From NCBI RefSeq assembly GCF_009789235.1, contig NZ_WSTB01000003.1:62001-126000 (forward strand): DNA of 64,000 nucleotides, written 5' to 3'. Below, in pieces: positions 1 through 10,099 of the stretch (the stretch's first letter is position 1; each line of letters opens with the position of its first letter). The notes beneath the pieces are model-generated. The model had not been told where the DNA came from. It saw nothing but the letters and a program-made list of their open reading frames with translations, and made no database searches. The translations under genes were made by a program, and so were the position numbers. This stretch comes from Flavobacterium hydrocarbonoxydans (GTDB lineage: Bacteria; Bacteroidota; Bacteroidia; Flavobacteriales; Flavobacteriaceae).

Positions 1-10
1 AACTCTAAAA

Positions 11-796
11 TTAATAGTTTCCTGAATAACCCTTCATGATCCCTCTCGATGAATTTCTGATAAAATCTAAAATTTCATCTCTTTCAGGAGTCGCTTCCAT
101 TTCTGCTTCAATAATACTTAAAGCTTGTGTGGTATTATAATTTTTTTGGTACAAAATTCTATAAATTTCCTGAATCTCTCTGATTTTCTCTGTAGTAAAC
201 CCTCTTCTTCTTAGACCAACAGAATTAATTCCTACATAAGACAAAGGCTCTTTTGCGGCTTTTGTAAATGGTGGAACATCTTTACGAACTAAAGATCCTC
301 CCGAAATCATTGCGTGGTCACCAATATGAATAAACTGATGAATAGCAGCCAAACCACCAATTACAGCATGATTACCCACTACAACGTGACCAGCAAGTGC
401 AACTCCGTTTACGATAATGGCGTTATTACCTATTTCGCAATCATGCGCAATATGTGCATAAGCCATAATCAGACAGTTGTTACCCAAAATTGTTTGCCCA
501 GATGCAACTGTACCTCTATTGATAGTTACGCATTCTCTGATTGTACAATTGTCTCCAATAATAGCAAGAGAATCTTCTCCTCCAAATTTTAAATCCTGTG
601 GTACTGCTGAAATTACTGCTCCTGGAAAAATATTACAATTTTTTCCAATACGAGCCCCTTCCATAATAGTCACATTTGAACCAATCCAGGTACCATCACC
701 AATAACAACATTATTGTGAATTGTTGTAAAAGGTTCTATTACAACGTTTTTGGCGATTTTAGCGCCAGGATGAACATATGCTAATGGTTGATTCAT
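11..796 (-). CDS. lpxA: acyl-ACP--UDP-N-acetylglucosamine O-acyltransferase LpxA
   Basis: Catalyses the first step of lipid A synthesis, transferring a 3-hydroxyacyl chain from ACP to UDP-GlcNAc in the cytoplasm. The 261-aa protein is built of hexapeptide repeats (a left-handed beta helix) over its first ~190 residues, then a helical C-terminus. The motif AHIAHDC contains His118, which lines up with the catalytic His of LpxA. The length is normal for the family. It is the last gene of a minus-strand run lpxD-lpxC/fabZ-lpxA, 73 bp after the preceding gene. The assignment is firm because of the motif and the neighbours. Confidence 0.97.
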   Translation of the reverse strand: MNQPLAYVHPGAKIAKNVVIEPFTTIHNNVVIGDGTWIGSNVTIMEGARIGKNCNIFPGAVISAVPQDLKFGGEDSLAIIGDNCTIRECVTINRGTVASGQTILGNNCLIMAYAHIAHDCEIGNNAIIVNGVALAGHVVVGNHAVIGGLAAIHQFIHIGDHAMISGGSLVRKDVPPFTKAAKEPLSYVGINSVGLRRRGFTTEKIREIQEIYRILYQKNYNTTQALSIIEAEMEATPERDEILDFIRNSSRGIMKGYSGNY

Positions 797-869
797 CTGT
801 ATATTTTATATTTTAAATTAAAATAATCTAATTTGGGCAACAAACGTAAACAATAAAATTGATTAATTA

Positions 870-2258
870 TTATTGTTTTTTCGCAATTTGAGCCATTAAT
901 TCTGCTTCGGCAACTAATTTTCCGTTTGCGTAAGCATTTGCCTGCATGTGACAAATTCCTCTTCTGATAGGAGAAATCAAGTCACACTTGAAAATTAAGG
1001 TATCACCTGGCAATACTTTATGTTTGAATTTAACATTATCAATTTTCATGAAATATGTCAAATAGTTTTCTGGATCCGGAACGGTACTTAAAACCAAAAT
1101 CCCTCCTGTTTGTGCCATAGCTTCTACAATTAGAACTCCTGGCATCACCGGAGCATCAGGAAAATGACCTACGAAGAAATTTTCGTTCATCGTAACATTT
1201 TTCATTCCAACCACATGACTTTCAGACATCTCAATAATTCTGTCAATCAACAAAAATGGAGGTCTGTGAGGTAAAACGGCCATGATTTTATGAATATCCA
1301 TCAAAGGCTCCTGATTTAAATCATAAACCGGAACATAGTTTCTTTGCTCTATTTTGATAATTTTTGCCATTTTTTTAGCAAACTGAGTATTTACAAAATG
1401 TCCCGGTTTGTTGGCAATAATTTTTCCTTGAATTCTAACACCAATCAAAGCTAAATCTCCCACAACATCCAATAATTTATGGCGTGCAGCTTCATTAGGA
1501 TAATGCAAAGTAAGGTTGTCCAGAACTCCATTTGGTTTTACCGAAATTTTCTCTTTTCCAAAAGCTTTTTTCAGGTTTTCCATTGTAGAGTCAGAGATTT
1601 CTTTGTCCACATATACAATTGCATTGTTTAAGTCGCCCCCTTTTATTAGTCCGTGCTCTAATAAAGATTCTAATTCATGTAGAAAACTAAAAGTTCTTGA
1701 ATTTGAAATTTCTTCTTTAAAGTCGGCTATACTTTTCATGGTTGCATTTTGTGTACCTAAAACTTTAGTACCAAAATCAACCATTGCAGTTACCTGATAA
1801 TCATCGCTTGGCATTACCAAAATCTCACTTCCGGTAGTTTCATCAGTAAACGAAATTACTTCTTTTACCACATAAACATTACGTTTAGCATCTTGTTCTT
1901 CGATTCCGGCTTTTTCGATTGCCTCTACAAAATATTTTGAAGAACCATCCATAATAGGAAGTTCTGAAGCATTCAATTCTATAATAATATTATCCAGATC
2001 ACAGCCCACTAATGCAGCCAAAACGTGTTCAGGAGTTTGAATTTTAACACCTAATTTTTCTAAATTGGTACCTCTTTGCGTATTAACAACATAATTAGCA
2101 TCAGCCTCAATGACTGGCTGACCTTGCAAATCAACTCGAACAAAAGTGAAACCATTATTTATGGGAGCAGGTTTAAAAGTCATTGTAACTTCTTTTCCAG
2201 TATGTAATCCAACTCCTGTTAGTGAAATTTCATTCTTGATGGTCTTCTGTTTAACCAT
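870..2258 (-). CDS. lpxC/fabZ: bifunctional LpxC deacetylase / FabZ dehydratase
   Basis: This is a fusion of UDP-3-O-acyl-GlcNAc deacetylase (LpxC, residues ~1-305) and 3-hydroxyacyl-ACP dehydratase (FabZ, ~310-462), an arrangement typical of Bacteroidota. It joins the committed step of lipid A synthesis to the fatty-acid elongation step that supplies or competes for hydroxyacyl-ACP. Candidate LpxC zinc ligands are His78 (PEHVLAAL) and His260/Asp264 (RHKLLD). The FabZ half has the catalytic motif [11 protein letters not shown] with His365, and Glu379. I place the start at MVKQKTIK; another ATG lies three codons upstream (2267). Either start overlaps the end of lpxD, which suggests translational coupling. 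Confidence 0.96.
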   Translation of the reverse strand: MVKQKTIKNEISLTGVGLHTGKEVTMTFKPAPINNGFTFVRVDLQGQPVIEADANYVVNTQRGTNLEKLGVKIQTPEHVLAALVGCDLDNIIIELNASELPIMDGSSKYFVEAIEKAGIEEQDAKRNVYVVKEVISFTDETTGSEILVMPSDDYQVTAMVDFGTKVLGTQNATMKSIADFKEEISNSRTFSFLHELESLLEHGLIKGGDLNNAIVYVDKEISDSTMENLKKAFGKEKISVKPNGVLDNLTLHYPNEAARHKLLDVVGDLALIGVRIQGKIIANKPGHFVNTQFAKKMAKIIKIEQRNYVPVYDLNQEPLMDIHKIMAVLPHRPPFLLIDRIIEMSESHVVGMKNVTMNENFFVGHFPDAPVMPGVLIVEAMAQTGGILVLSTVPDPENYLTYFMKIDNVKFKHKVLPGDTLIFKCDLISPIRRGICHMQANAYANGKLVAEAELMAQIAKKQ

Positions 2259-3294
2259 TATTTCCATTTTTTGGGTTTATTATTTGTTTTTTTAATTCTT
2301 CAATTTCGGCAATAATCTTAGGGAAATTCTTAAAATGAACATAAGATTTATTGAAATCAGTATAACCAATAGAGGGTGTACCTTGCAAAATCTCATCATC
2401 TTTGATATTTCTTGCTACTCCAGACTGAGCCTGAAGCCTCACATTATTACCTATAGTTAAGTGGCCTGCAATACCAACTTGTCCTCCAATCATACAATTC
2501 TTGCCTATTTTTGTAGAACCTGCAACTCCTGTTTGTGCAGCAATAACGGTATTTTCGCCTATTTCTACATTATGGGCAATCTGAATCTGATTGTCTAATT
2601 TAACTCCTTTTCGTATAATTGTCGAACCCAGAGTTGCTCTGTCTATTGTAGTATTGGCACCAATATCTACATTATCCTCTATAATAACATTCCCTATTTG
2701 CGGAACCTTACTGTAACTACCTTCCTCGCTTGGCGCAAAACCAAAACCATCTGCTCCTATAATTGTTCCTGAATGAATCGTACAATTGTTACCAATTATA
2801 GTTTCTGAATAAATTTTAGCGCCTGCAAAAATATATACATTATCGCCAATAACAACATTATCGCCAATAAAACTGTTAGGGTAAATTTTTACATTATCTC
2901 CTAAAACCACGTTTTGCCCTATATAACTAAAGCTTCCCAAATATAAATTTTCACCATATTTAGTTCCTTCCGTCATAAAAGTTTGTGGTTCTATCCCGTT
3001 TTTATTCAATTTTACCTGATTATAAAACTCTAAAAGCTTAGAAAAAGACGCATAAGCATCTTCAACTTTTATCAAAGTAGTTGTAATTTCAGATTCAGGC
3101 ACAAAAGAATCATTAACAATAGTTACTGAAGCTTTCGTAGTATAAATATGATTGATATATTTTGGATTTGCCAAGAAAGTCAGAGATCCTTCCTCTCCTT
3201 CTTCGATTTTAGATAGCCGGGTTACTTCTGCATTGGGATTCCCAACAACCTCACCTTCTAAAATTCCTGCTATTTGTTCTGCTGTAAATTTCAT
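2251..3294 (-). CDS. lpxD: UDP-3-O-acylglucosamine N-acyltransferase LpxD
   Basis: Adds the second (N-linked) hydroxyacyl chain in lipid A synthesis. The 347-aa protein has the LpxD layout: an N-terminal uridine-binding domain of about 100 residues ([19 protein letters not shown]), a long hexapeptide-repeat beta helix, and a helical tail. The motif [14 protein letters not shown] carries the expected catalytic His. It is the first gene of the lpx operon and overlaps the next gene by several bases. The order lpxD-lpxC/fabZ-lpxA is the usual flavobacterial one. Confidence 0.96.
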   Translation of the reverse strand: MKFTAEQIAGILEGEVVGNPNAEVTRLSKIEEGEEGSLTFLANPKYINHIYTTKASVTIVNDSFVPESEITTTLIKVEDAYASFSKLLEFYNQVKLNKNGIEPQTFMTEGTKYGENLYLGSFSYIGQNVVLGDNVKIYPNSFIGDNVVIGDNVYIFAGAKIYSETIIGNNCTIHSGTIIGADGFGFAPSEEGSYSKVPQIGNVIIEDNVDIGANTTIDRATLGSTIIRKGVKLDNQIQIAHNVEIGENTVIAAQTGVAGSTKIGKNCMIGGQVGIAGHLTIGNNVRLQAQSGVARNIKDDEILQGTPSIGYTDFNKSYVHFKNFPKIIAEIEELKKQIINPKNGNNG

Positions 3295-3392
3295 CTTATC
3301 TGATTATATTTTCTTAGTAGGAATAAGATGGAACTCTCTATATAACGTTCTACTTATGTTAGAAAAAAATGTACTAGTTCGTTTCATTGCGA

Positions 3393-3400
3393 CAAAAATA
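3393..3400 (-). promoter_or_regulatory. -7 promoter element of the lpx operon
   Basis: On the minus strand this reads TATTTTTG, matching the Bacteroidota -7 consensus TAnnTTTG, about 100 bp upstream of lpxD. No clear TTG partner is visible at the right distance, so the call rests on the -7 box alone. Confidence 0.4.
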
Positions 3401-3426
3401 TAAAAAATAGATTTTAAATGTTAATT

Positions 3427-4656
3427 TTAAATAAGTTGTTTTGGATAACAGATGTAATATTTTGTCACCAATTTAGATAACGATTTCAAATTCAGCTGGT
3501 CAGAAGCTTCTACAACATCTTCAATAGTTTTGTCTTTTTTCAAAATTCGTATGGGTTCCGCTTCTTTACTGTACGCCTGATTTTTTATTTTACCTCTAAA
3601 AATAAAATAACCTGCATCTAAAGCTGAAATTTTATGCTCTTCAGCAAATTCTTCCTTCAAAGCTTGTGATTCTTCAATTGGAATTTTTTCGGCACTTAAT
3701 TTTATTTTTAGCAAATCTCGGTTAATAATCATTTTACTTAAAGTCGAAAGTATAAAATCATCTTGTTTTTGCCAAGCTTTTAGCGCGCTAATTATATCAA
3801 AATCATCTAATTGCGAAAATAAATCTAATTTTTCTGAATCAAAACCTTCCAAAGAAACCTTATTTTGCATAAAATACAAAAGGGGTTCGCTACAAGGCAA
3901 AACCATTCCTTTTAAGGTTAATTCCTTGGCTCTTTTTAATACTTTCATCAAAATCAATTCGGCTACTAAACTGGTTTTGTGCAAATAAGCCTGCCAGTAC
4001 ATCAATCTTCTTGAAAGCAAGAATTTTTCGACTGAATAAATTCCTTTTTCTTCAATAACCAAAACGCCATCAACCACATTCATCATCTGAATTAATCGTT
4101 CTGAGTTGACATTTCCTTCCGCAACACCGGTATAAAAACTGTCTCGTTTTAAATAATCCATTCGATCCATATCTAATTGACTTGAAATCAATTGCAACAT
4201 GAATTTCCTGTGATAATCTCCTTTAAAAACCTGAATAGCCAGACTCAATCTTCCGTCAAATTCATCATTCAGCTGATTCATAAATAATAACGAAATAGCT
4301 TCATGATTTACATCTTCTACAATGCTTTTTTCCATTGCATGCGAAAAAGGCCCGTGACCTATATCGTGCAATAAAATAGCAATTAATAAAGCGTTTTCTT
4401 CCTCTTCAGAAATGGCAACTCCTTTAAAACGAAGTGTTTCAACGGCTTTTTGCATGAGATGCATACAGCCTAAAGCATGATGAAAACGGGTATGATTGGC
4501 TCCAGGATATACTAAATAAGACAATCCCATTTGCGAAATACGGCGCAATCTCTGAAAGTAAGGATGCTGAATTAAGTCGTAGATAAGTTCATTAGGAATC
4601 GAAATAAAACCATAAATGGGGTCATTGAATATTTTTAACTTATTTATTTGAGTCAC
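3427..4656 (-). CDS. HD-domain phosphohydrolase (dNTPase/YdhJ-like)
   Basis: A 409-aa metal-dependent phosphohydrolase of the HD superfamily, resembling the SAMHD1/dGTPase-like group. Metal ligands are visible as RFHHALGCMHL (His60), LLHDIGHGPFSHA (His97-Asp98) and LDMDRMDYL (Asp near 162-167), followed by a helical C-terminus. The substrate cannot be read from sequence; dNTP triphosphate hydrolysis is the usual guess. The start is a GTG codon (MTQINKLKIF), with no in-frame ATG upstream. It is transcribed divergently from porX, a neighbourhood I would expect in Flavobacteria. Confidence 0.88.
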   Translation of the reverse strand: MTQINKLKIFNDPIYGFISIPNELIYDLIQHPYFQRLRRISQMGLSYLVYPGANHTRFHHALGCMHLMQKAVETLRFKGVAISEEEENALLIAILLHDIGHGPFSHAMEKSIVEDVNHEAISLLFMNQLNDEFDGRLSLAIQVFKGDYHRKFMLQLISSQLDMDRMDYLKRDSFYTGVAEGNVNSERLIQMMNVVDGVLVIEEKGIYSVEKFLLSRRLMYWQAYLHKTSLVAELILMKVLKRAKELTLKGMVLPCSEPLLYFMQNKVSLEGFDSEKLDLFSQLDDFDIISALKAWQKQDDFILSTLSKMIINRDLLKIKLSAEKIPIEESQALKEEFAEEHKISALDAGYFIFRGKIKNQAYSKEAEPIRILKKDKTIEDVVEASDQLNLKSLSKLVTKYYICYPKQLI

Positions 4657-4877
4657 TATTTGGTTATTTTTTAGGTCAACAAATATAAGTAAATAACTAT
4701 AAACTGTTTGGGGTTTTTTACTTAAAAAATAACGCTTAAAATCAATTCATTATATCACTAACAATCTATTTAGATTCGAAAACTCAATAAAATGCAATTT
4801 ATAATTCTGAAATTTATACTATTTTTAATACTTTTTTAGTTCTATACCGCTAAATTGCATTAAAATTAGAATTGTTT

Positions 4878-6431
4878 ATGGATAAAATAAAAATACTTTG
4901 GGTTGATGACGAAATCGACCTTTTGAAACCACATATATTATTTCTGGAGAAAAAAAACTATGCTGTAACCACTTGTAACAATGGTTTAGATGCAATCACT
5001 TTGTTTGAGGAAGACAATTTTGATATTGTTTTTTTGGATGAAAATATGCCTGGAATGAGCGGATTGGAAACACTTTCTGAAATGAAAGAGAAAAAATCGG
5101 CCACACCAATGATTATGATCACCAAAAGTGAGGAAGAATACATCATGGAAGAAGCAATAGGTTCAAAAATTGCTGATTATTTGATAAAACCGGTAAATCC
5201 GAATCAGATTTTATTGAGTTTGAAGAAAAATCTGGATCATTCCCGATTAATTTCAGAAAAAACCACTTTGGATTACCAAAAAGAGTTTCGAAAAATTTCG
5301 ATGGAATTAGCGATGGTCAATTCTTATGAAGACTGGGTTGAACTATATAAAAAGTTGATTTTTTGGGAATTAGAGCTCGAAAACATTAACGATCAGGGTA
5401 TGATTGAAATCCTTGAATCTCAAAAAGTGGAAGCCAATTCTCAATTTGGAAAATATATCGAACGAAATTACGAAGATTGGTTCGCGCCTAAGGCAGATAA
5501 ACCTATTCAGTCCCATAATTTATTCAAAGAATTAGTCTTACCCGAAATCAAGAAAAAAGACAAACCTATTTTGTTTGTGGTAATTGATAATCTGCGTTAT
5601 GACCAATGGAAATCTTTTGAAACTGTGGTAGGAAACTATTACAAACTAGAGAAAGAAGTTCCCTATTTCTCTATCCTTCCAACAGCAACTCAATATGCAA
5701 GAAATGCCATCTTCTCAGGATTATTACCTTCTGACATGGAAAAGCAATTTCCGCAATATTGGAAAAATGATCCGGAAGAAGGCGGAAAAAACCTTTATGA
5801 AGCCGAATTTCTTTCGGCACAAATAAAACGTTTAGGATTAGACATTAAGGAAGATTATTTTAAAATCACCAATTATGCTGGCGGTAAAAAATTAGCCGAA
5901 AACTTTAAAGCTTTAAAAGGCAATGATTTGGTTACGGTGGTTTATAATTTTGTTGATATGTTGTCGCACGCCAAAACCGAAATGGATGTAGTTAAAGAAC
6001 TGGCATCAGACGATAAAGCCTATCGCTCACTGACTTTGAGCTGGTTTAAAAATTCTCCGTTGCTAGAAATTATTCAGCAGGCACAACTTTTAGGTTTCAA
6101 ATTGATTCTGACTACAGACCACGGAACTATAAATGTAAAAAACCCTTCTAAAGTAGTTGGAGATAAAAATACAAGTTTAAATTTACGCTATAAAACGGGT
6201 CGTAGTTTGACTTACGAGCAAAAAGATGTGTATATGGTAAAAGAGCCTAAAACGATTGGTTTGCCTGCCATCAACATGAGTAGTTCGTTTATTTTTGCCA
6301 AAAATGATTTGTTTCTGGCCTATGTAAACAACTACAATCATTATGTGAGTTATTACAAAAACACTTACCAACACGGAGGAATTTCATTAGAAGAAATGAT
6401 TATTCCCTTTTTGGTTTTTAATCCGAAATAA
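4878..6431 (+). CDS. porX: PorX-type response regulator with PglZ domain
   Basis: A two-domain regulator: an N-terminal CheY-like receiver (phospho-acceptor Asp54 in VFLDENMPG, switch Lys in YLIKPVNP), then a helical linker and a C-terminal PglZ/alkaline-phosphatase-like domain (VVIDNLRYDQW, LTTDHGT). In Bacteroidota PorX works with the PorY kinase to control type IX secretion, and the PglZ domain can hydrolyse (oligo)nucleotides. I place the start at the ATG giving MDKIKILWVDDE; a TTG two codons upstream is less likely. It has no partner kinase beside it, which is normal for PorX. The length of 517 aa fits the family. Confidence 0.94.
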   Translation: MDKIKILWVDDEIDLLKPHILFLEKKNYAVTTCNNGLDAITLFEEDNFDIVFLDENMPGMSGLETLSEMKEKKSATPMIMITKSEEEYIMEEAIGSKIADYLIKPVNPNQILLSLKKNLDHSRLISEKTTLDYQKEFRKISMELAMVNSYEDWVELYKKLIFWELELENINDQGMIEILESQKVEANSQFGKYIERNYEDWFAPKADKPIQSHNLFKELVLPEIKKKDKPILFVVIDNLRYDQWKSFETVVGNYYKLEKEVPYFSILPTATQYARNAIFSGLLPSDMEKQFPQYWKNDPEEGGKNLYEAEFLSAQIKRLGLDIKEDYFKITNYAGGKKLAENFKALKGNDLVTVVYNFVDMLSHAKTEMDVVKELASDDKAYRSLTLSWFKNSPLLEIIQQAQLLGFKLILTTDHGTINVKNPSKVVGDKNTSLNLRYKTGRSLTYEQKDVYMVKEPKTIGLPAINMSSSFIFAKNDLFLAYVNNYNHYVSYYKNTYQHGGISLEEMIIPFLVFNPK

Positions 6432-6452
6432 GTTTAAAGTTTTATAGAAATC

Positions 6453-6530
6453 ACCACAAATTTCGCAAATTTTCGCAAATTCATTTTGTTTCATTAAATA
6501 ATAATTTGTGAAAATTTACGAAATTTGCGG
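6453..6530. repeat. intergenic imperfect inverted repeat
   Basis: Two arms of about 28 bp (6453-6481 and 6502-6530), rich in AAATTTCGCAAATT-type sequence, pair with only a few mismatches around a ~20-nt loop. The repeat lies between porX and tsaE and could act as a weak bidirectional terminator or a REP-like intergenic element. Confidence 0.55.
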
Positions 6531-6544
6531 TTAAAAAAATTAAA

Positions 6545-6952
6545 ATGAACATCGTTTTTTCATTAGATCAAATTCAGGAAGTAGCAGCGCAAATTTTAGC
6601 TCAAAACCCAAAAAAAATCATTCTTTTTAATGGTGAAATGGGTGCTGGAAAAACTACTCTTATCAAACAATTGTGCAAAAGTTTAGGTGTTCAGGATGCT
6701 ACGAGCAGCCCTACTTTTTCTTTGGTAAACGAATATTTTGCAGCCAATAACCAAATCGTTTATCACTTTGATTTTTACCGATTGAATCGCGAAAACGAAG
6801 CTTTGGACATGGGTGTTGATGATTATTTGTATTCTGGAAATTGGTGTTTTATCGAATGGCCTGAGAAAATTGCAAGCCTGATTCCTGAGGAACATTCTGT
6901 GGTTACTATTGAATTGATGGCAGATGGAAAAAGAAATTTGAAATTAGAATAA
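6545..6952 (+). CDS. tsaE: tRNA threonylcarbamoyladenosine ATPase TsaE
   Basis: A P-loop ATPase needed, with TsaB and TsaD, to make the t6A37 modification of ANN-decoding tRNAs. The 135-aa protein has a Walker A motif GEMGAGKTT (residues 30-38), the conserved SSPTFSLVNEY segment and the late motif CFIEWPEK, all typical of TsaE. The length matches the family. It lies downstream of porX, separated by an inverted repeat, so it is probably transcribed on its own or by read-through. Confidence 0.95.
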   Translation: MNIVFSLDQIQEVAAQILAQNPKKIILFNGEMGAGKTTLIKQLCKSLGVQDATSSPTFSLVNEYFAANNQIVYHFDFYRLNRENEALDMGVDDYLYSGNWCFIEWPEKIASLIPEEHSVVTIELMADGKRNLKLE

Positions 6953-6956
6953 ATAT

Positions 6957-7049
6957 TCCACAGAGAATCACTAAACTTACACAAAGGTTCGCAAAGCTTT
7001 ATAATAATTCTTTGTGTGACTCTGCGAAATCTTCGTGAATCTCTGTGAA
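6957..7049. repeat. intergenic imperfect inverted repeat
   Basis: An arm containing CCACAGAGAATCAC and ACACAAAG (6957-6987) pairs with a longer arm containing CTTTGTGTGAC and GAATCTCTGTG (about 7009-7049). The element fills the tsaE/GNAT gap and looks like a dispersed intergenic repeat, possibly a terminator of tsaE. Confidence 0.5.
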
Positions 7050-7065
7050 ACAACATAAGTATATA

Positions 7066-7539
7066 ATGAATACCCAAAACACTGTAGAAATCATCCCCTT
7101 TTCACCAGATTTAAAAGACCACATCAAAACTTTAAACATAGAATGGCTTACTAAATATTTTAGAGTAGAAGACAAAGACGAATTGGTACTTTCGAATCCG
7201 CAACAAGAAATTATTGATAAGGGCGGAATGATTTTTTATGCTAAATACAACAACGAAATTATAGGAACCGCATCTTTGATGAAAGTTGATGACACTACTT
7301 TTGAATTGAGTAAAATGGCGGTTTCAGATAAAGCACAAGGTCTTGGTATTGGGAATAAATTATTAGTACATTGCATTGCTGTAGCCAAAGAAAGTAAGGT
7401 TAAAAAACTACTTTTATATTCGAACAGAAGATTACTTCCTGCCATTCATTTGTATAAAAAATTTGGTTTTTACGAGATTCCACTAGAAGACGGAGTTTAC
7501 GACCGAGCCGACATTAAAATGGAAAAAATAATCCTTTGA
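7066..7539 (+). CDS. GNAT family N-acetyltransferase
   Basis: A 157-aa acetyl-CoA-dependent acyltransferase with the GNAT fold. The acetyl-CoA-binding motif A is visible as LSKMAVSDKAQGLGIGNKLL, followed by the C-terminal YSNRRLLPAIHLYKKFGFYEIP segment of motif B. The acceptor is unknown. I chose the ATG giving MNTQNTVEIIPF; an earlier in-frame GTG lies inside the upstream inverted repeat and is unlikely to be used. Confidence 0.88.
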   Translation: MNTQNTVEIIPFSPDLKDHIKTLNIEWLTKYFRVEDKDELVLSNPQQEIIDKGGMIFYAKYNNEIIGTASLMKVDDTTFELSKMAVSDKAQGLGIGNKLLVHCIAVAKESKVKKLLLYSNRRLLPAIHLYKKFGFYEIPLEDGVYDRADIKMEKIIL

Positions 7540-7622
7540 TCTTTAGAATACTATTAACCGAATATTTACACTAATTTTAAAACTTTTTACGTAATTTGTA
7601 CTCTTAATTTTTCGCACAACTC

Positions 7623-8822
7623 ATGTCAATAACCTTAACGCCATTTACGAAACAACAATTGTTGCCACAAGAAGAAAAACTTGAAGTGGGCCGATTTAAA
7701 AGAGAACTTTTCATAGGAATCCCTAAAGAAACAAGTTATCAGGAACGTCGTATTTGCCTAACTCCAGACGCTGTAAACTCTTTGACTTACGAAGGTCATC
7801 GCGTTATGATTGAATCTGGTGCGGGAGAAAGTTCGAGTTACTCTGACAAAGAATATGCAGATGCAGGTGCGGAAGTGACCAAAGACACTAAAAAGGTTTT
7901 TGGTTGTCCAATGTTATTAAAGGTTGAACCTCCGACATTGGCAGAAATTGAGATGATAAACCCGGAAACGATTATTATTTCTGCTATTCAGTTAAAAACA
8001 AAAAAGAAGGCTTACTTTGAGGCTTTGTCTAAAAAGAAAATTACCGCACTTGCCTTTGAATATATAAAAGACGAAGACGGTTCGTATCCTGCAGTAAAAT
8101 CATTAAGCGAAATTGCCGGTACAGCTTCAATCCTTATTGCAGCTGAGTTAATGATTACTGACGAATTTGGAAAAGGTCTTTTGTTCGGAAATATTACCGG
8201 TGTACCTCCTACCGAAGTGGTAATTTTAGGAGCTGGAACTGTGGGTGAATTTGCTGCAAAAACAGCTATTGGTTTAGGAGCAAATGTAAAAGTTTTTGAT
8301 AATTCGATTACTAAATTACGTCGTCTGCAAAACAATTTAAACCAAAGAATCTTTACTTCTACCGTTCAGCAAAAAGCTCTTTTAAAAGCTTTAAGACGTT
8401 GTGATGTCGCTATTGGTGCGATGCGCGGTAAAGAACGCTGCCCGATTATTGTTACCGAAACTATGGTCGAACACATGAAAAAAGGCGCCGTAATTGTAGA
8501 TGTAAGTATTGATACCGGAGGTTGTTTCGAAACATCCGAAGTTACGACTCATGAGAAACCGACTTTCATAAAAAGCAATGTTTTGCATTATTGCGTACCA
8601 AATATTCCGTCACGATATTCAAAAACAGCTTCACTTTCTATAAGTAATATTCTAACGCCTTATCTATTGCAAATTGCTGAAGATGGTGGTCTTGAAAGCG
8701 CTATCAGATGTAATAAAGGACTAAAAAACGGAATTTATTTGTACCACGGAATTCTGACCAACAAAGCTATTGGCGAATGGTTTGATTTACCGGATAACGA
8801 TATTAATTTACTTGTTTTTTAA
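7623..8822 (+). CDS. alanine dehydrogenase-like NAD(P)-dependent oxidoreductase
   Basis: A 399-aa member of the alanine dehydrogenase/PntA family: an N-terminal AlaDh_PNT_N domain (IGIPKETSYQERRICLTPD), then a Rossmann domain with VVILGAGTVGEFAAK. Lys100 (LLKVEPP) matches the substrate-binding Lys of alanine dehydrogenases. The position normally held by the catalytic His (the FTYLHLAAD region) appears to be Gln123 in SAIQLKTK, so alanine deamination is not certain. The N-terminus is also ~25 residues longer than typical Ald. Automatic annotation would call it alanine dehydrogenase; I am less sure of the reaction. Confidence 0.8.
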   Translation: MSITLTPFTKQQLLPQEEKLEVGRFKRELFIGIPKETSYQERRICLTPDAVNSLTYEGHRVMIESGAGESSSYSDKEYADAGAEVTKDTKKVFGCPMLLKVEPPTLAEIEMINPETIIISAIQLKTKKKAYFEALSKKKITALAFEYIKDEDGSYPAVKSLSEIAGTASILIAAELMITDEFGKGLLFGNITGVPPTEVVILGAGTVGEFAAKTAIGLGANVKVFDNSITKLRRLQNNLNQRIFTSTVQQKALLKALRRCDVAIGAMRGKERCPIIVTETMVEHMKKGAVIVDVSIDTGGCFETSEVTTHEKPTFIKSNVLHYCVPNIPSRYSKTASLSISNILTPYLLQIAEDGGLESAIRCNKGLKNGIYLYHGILTNKAIGEWFDLPDNDINLLVF

Positions 8823-8835
8823 TCGAACTTTAACT

Positions 8836-8843
8836 TACCTTTG
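8836..8843 (+). promoter_or_regulatory. -7 promoter element (TACCTTTG)
   Basis: The element matches TAnnTTTG 16 bp before the start of the next gene, giving that gene its own promoter with a very short leader. Confidence 0.45.
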
Positions 8844-8858
8844 CAAAAAAAATAATTC

Positions 8859-9245
8859 ATGAAGTTCGTACATCGTTTTGCTTATTATCTTATTGGTTTG
8901 ATTATGGGATGCTTTTTTGTAGCCCTTGTTTTTAGTGGTAAAGACACGCGTTGCAACTACTTTCCGAATGCCAGAGTGCTAAATACACTCCGAACAAAAC
9001 CATTTCAATATTCTGATAAGGCTATTCAAACTTTAAACGAAAAATGGGTTGATACTGCCGATGTTAAAAATACACTACAGTTTGGTGATGTTGATTTTGA
9101 TCAAAGTAATGTTCCGATGAAAAATGGAAAATTATATGTTATTGAAGGAAAAACGGTAAAAAATCAAGAGATTATTCTAAAAGTAATCAACTACGAAAAC
9201 AAAGCTGTTCTAGAGGAAATTACTAAAAAACCTTTAGATAAATAA
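8859..9245 (+). CDS. DUF4258-like membrane-anchored protein
   Basis: A 128-aa protein with one N-terminal membrane segment (YYLIGLIMGCFFVALVF, residues ~9-25) and a small extracytoplasmic domain with the pattern TLNEKWVDTADVKNTLQFGDVDF. It resembles flavobacterial proteins annotated DUF4258; the function is unknown. It lies 36 bp after the alanine-dehydrogenase-like gene but has its own promoter-like element. The call is from pattern memory, so the domain name is tentative. Confidence 0.7.
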   Translation: MKFVHRFAYYLIGLIMGCFFVALVFSGKDTRCNYFPNARVLNTLRTKPFQYSDKAIQTLNEKWVDTADVKNTLQFGDVDFDQSNVPMKNGKLYVIEGKTVKNQEIILKVINYENKAVLEEITKKPLDK

Positions 9246-9315
9246 GTCTAAAATTGATACTTTTTCATAGTTTGTCATAAGATTATTTATATCACTTACG
9301 TGAAATTGACCCTAA

Positions 9316-9987
9316 TTACAACCATTCGATTTCTGGAATTCCTTTCGATTTTAAGAACGAATTGGTCTGACTGAAATGTTTATTTCCGAACCACTTTCCT
9401 TGATTGGCGCTCATTGGCGATGGATGTCCTGATTCTAAAACATGGTGTTTTGAACGATCAATTTTGAGTCCTTTTTTTTGTGCAAAGCTTCCCCACAGCA
9501 AAAAAACAATATTTTCTTTCTGATCGGAAATAGCCTGAATTACAGCATCGGTAAAAAGATTCCATTTTAAGTGTTTATGACTATTCGGACTGTCTTTTCT
9601 AACGGTTAAAGCTGCATTTAAAAGTAAGACTCCCTGCCTGGCCCATTTTTCTAAATTACCAGAAGTTGGCATAAAAATCGAATCGAAATCATCGTTTAAT
9701 TCTCTGAAAATATTACGCAACGAAGGTGGTATTTTAACGGAATCATTTACAGAAAAACTCAAACCATTCGCTTCTCCTTCTCCATGATAAGGATCCTGAC
9801 CAATGATTACAACTTTCAAATCCTGAAAAGAGCAATTATTAAACGCTGAAAAAATCAATTCTGCAGGAGGATAACAAGTTTGTGTTTTATATTCTTCGTC
9901 TAATGCTTCCATCAAATCCTTAAAATAAGGTTTTTGAATTTCATCAGACAGAACTGCTTGCCACTCAGGAGAAAGATTGATTTTCAT
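9316..9987 (-). CDS. ung: uracil-DNA glycosylase
   Basis: Removes uracil from DNA in base-excision repair. The 223-aa protein has the family 1 UDG motifs: the water-activating loop VVIIGQDPYHGEGEANGLSF, an uracil-binding segment around LLLNAALTVRKDSPNSH, and the Leu-intercalation loop GHPSPMSANQG. The length and all catalytic motifs are as expected. It is convergent with the preceding gene and divergent from mutS2. Confidence 0.97.
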   Translation of the reverse strand: MKINLSPEWQAVLSDEIQKPYFKDLMEALDEEYKTQTCYPPAELIFSAFNNCSFQDLKVVIIGQDPYHGEGEANGLSFSVNDSVKIPPSLRNIFRELNDDFDSIFMPTSGNLEKWARQGVLLLNAALTVRKDSPNSHKHLKWNLFTDAVIQAISDQKENIVFLLWGSFAQKKGLKIDRSKHHVLESGHPSPMSANQGKWFGNKHFSQTNSFLKSKGIPEIEWL

Positions 9988-10099
9988 TTTAAAATTTTTT
10001 TATTACAAATTACGCAAAGTTTTTTCCAAAGTACCAATAAATAGTGCTTTTTAGTTTTAAAACTTTGTAACTTTGAAACTTTACAACTTACGATATATA

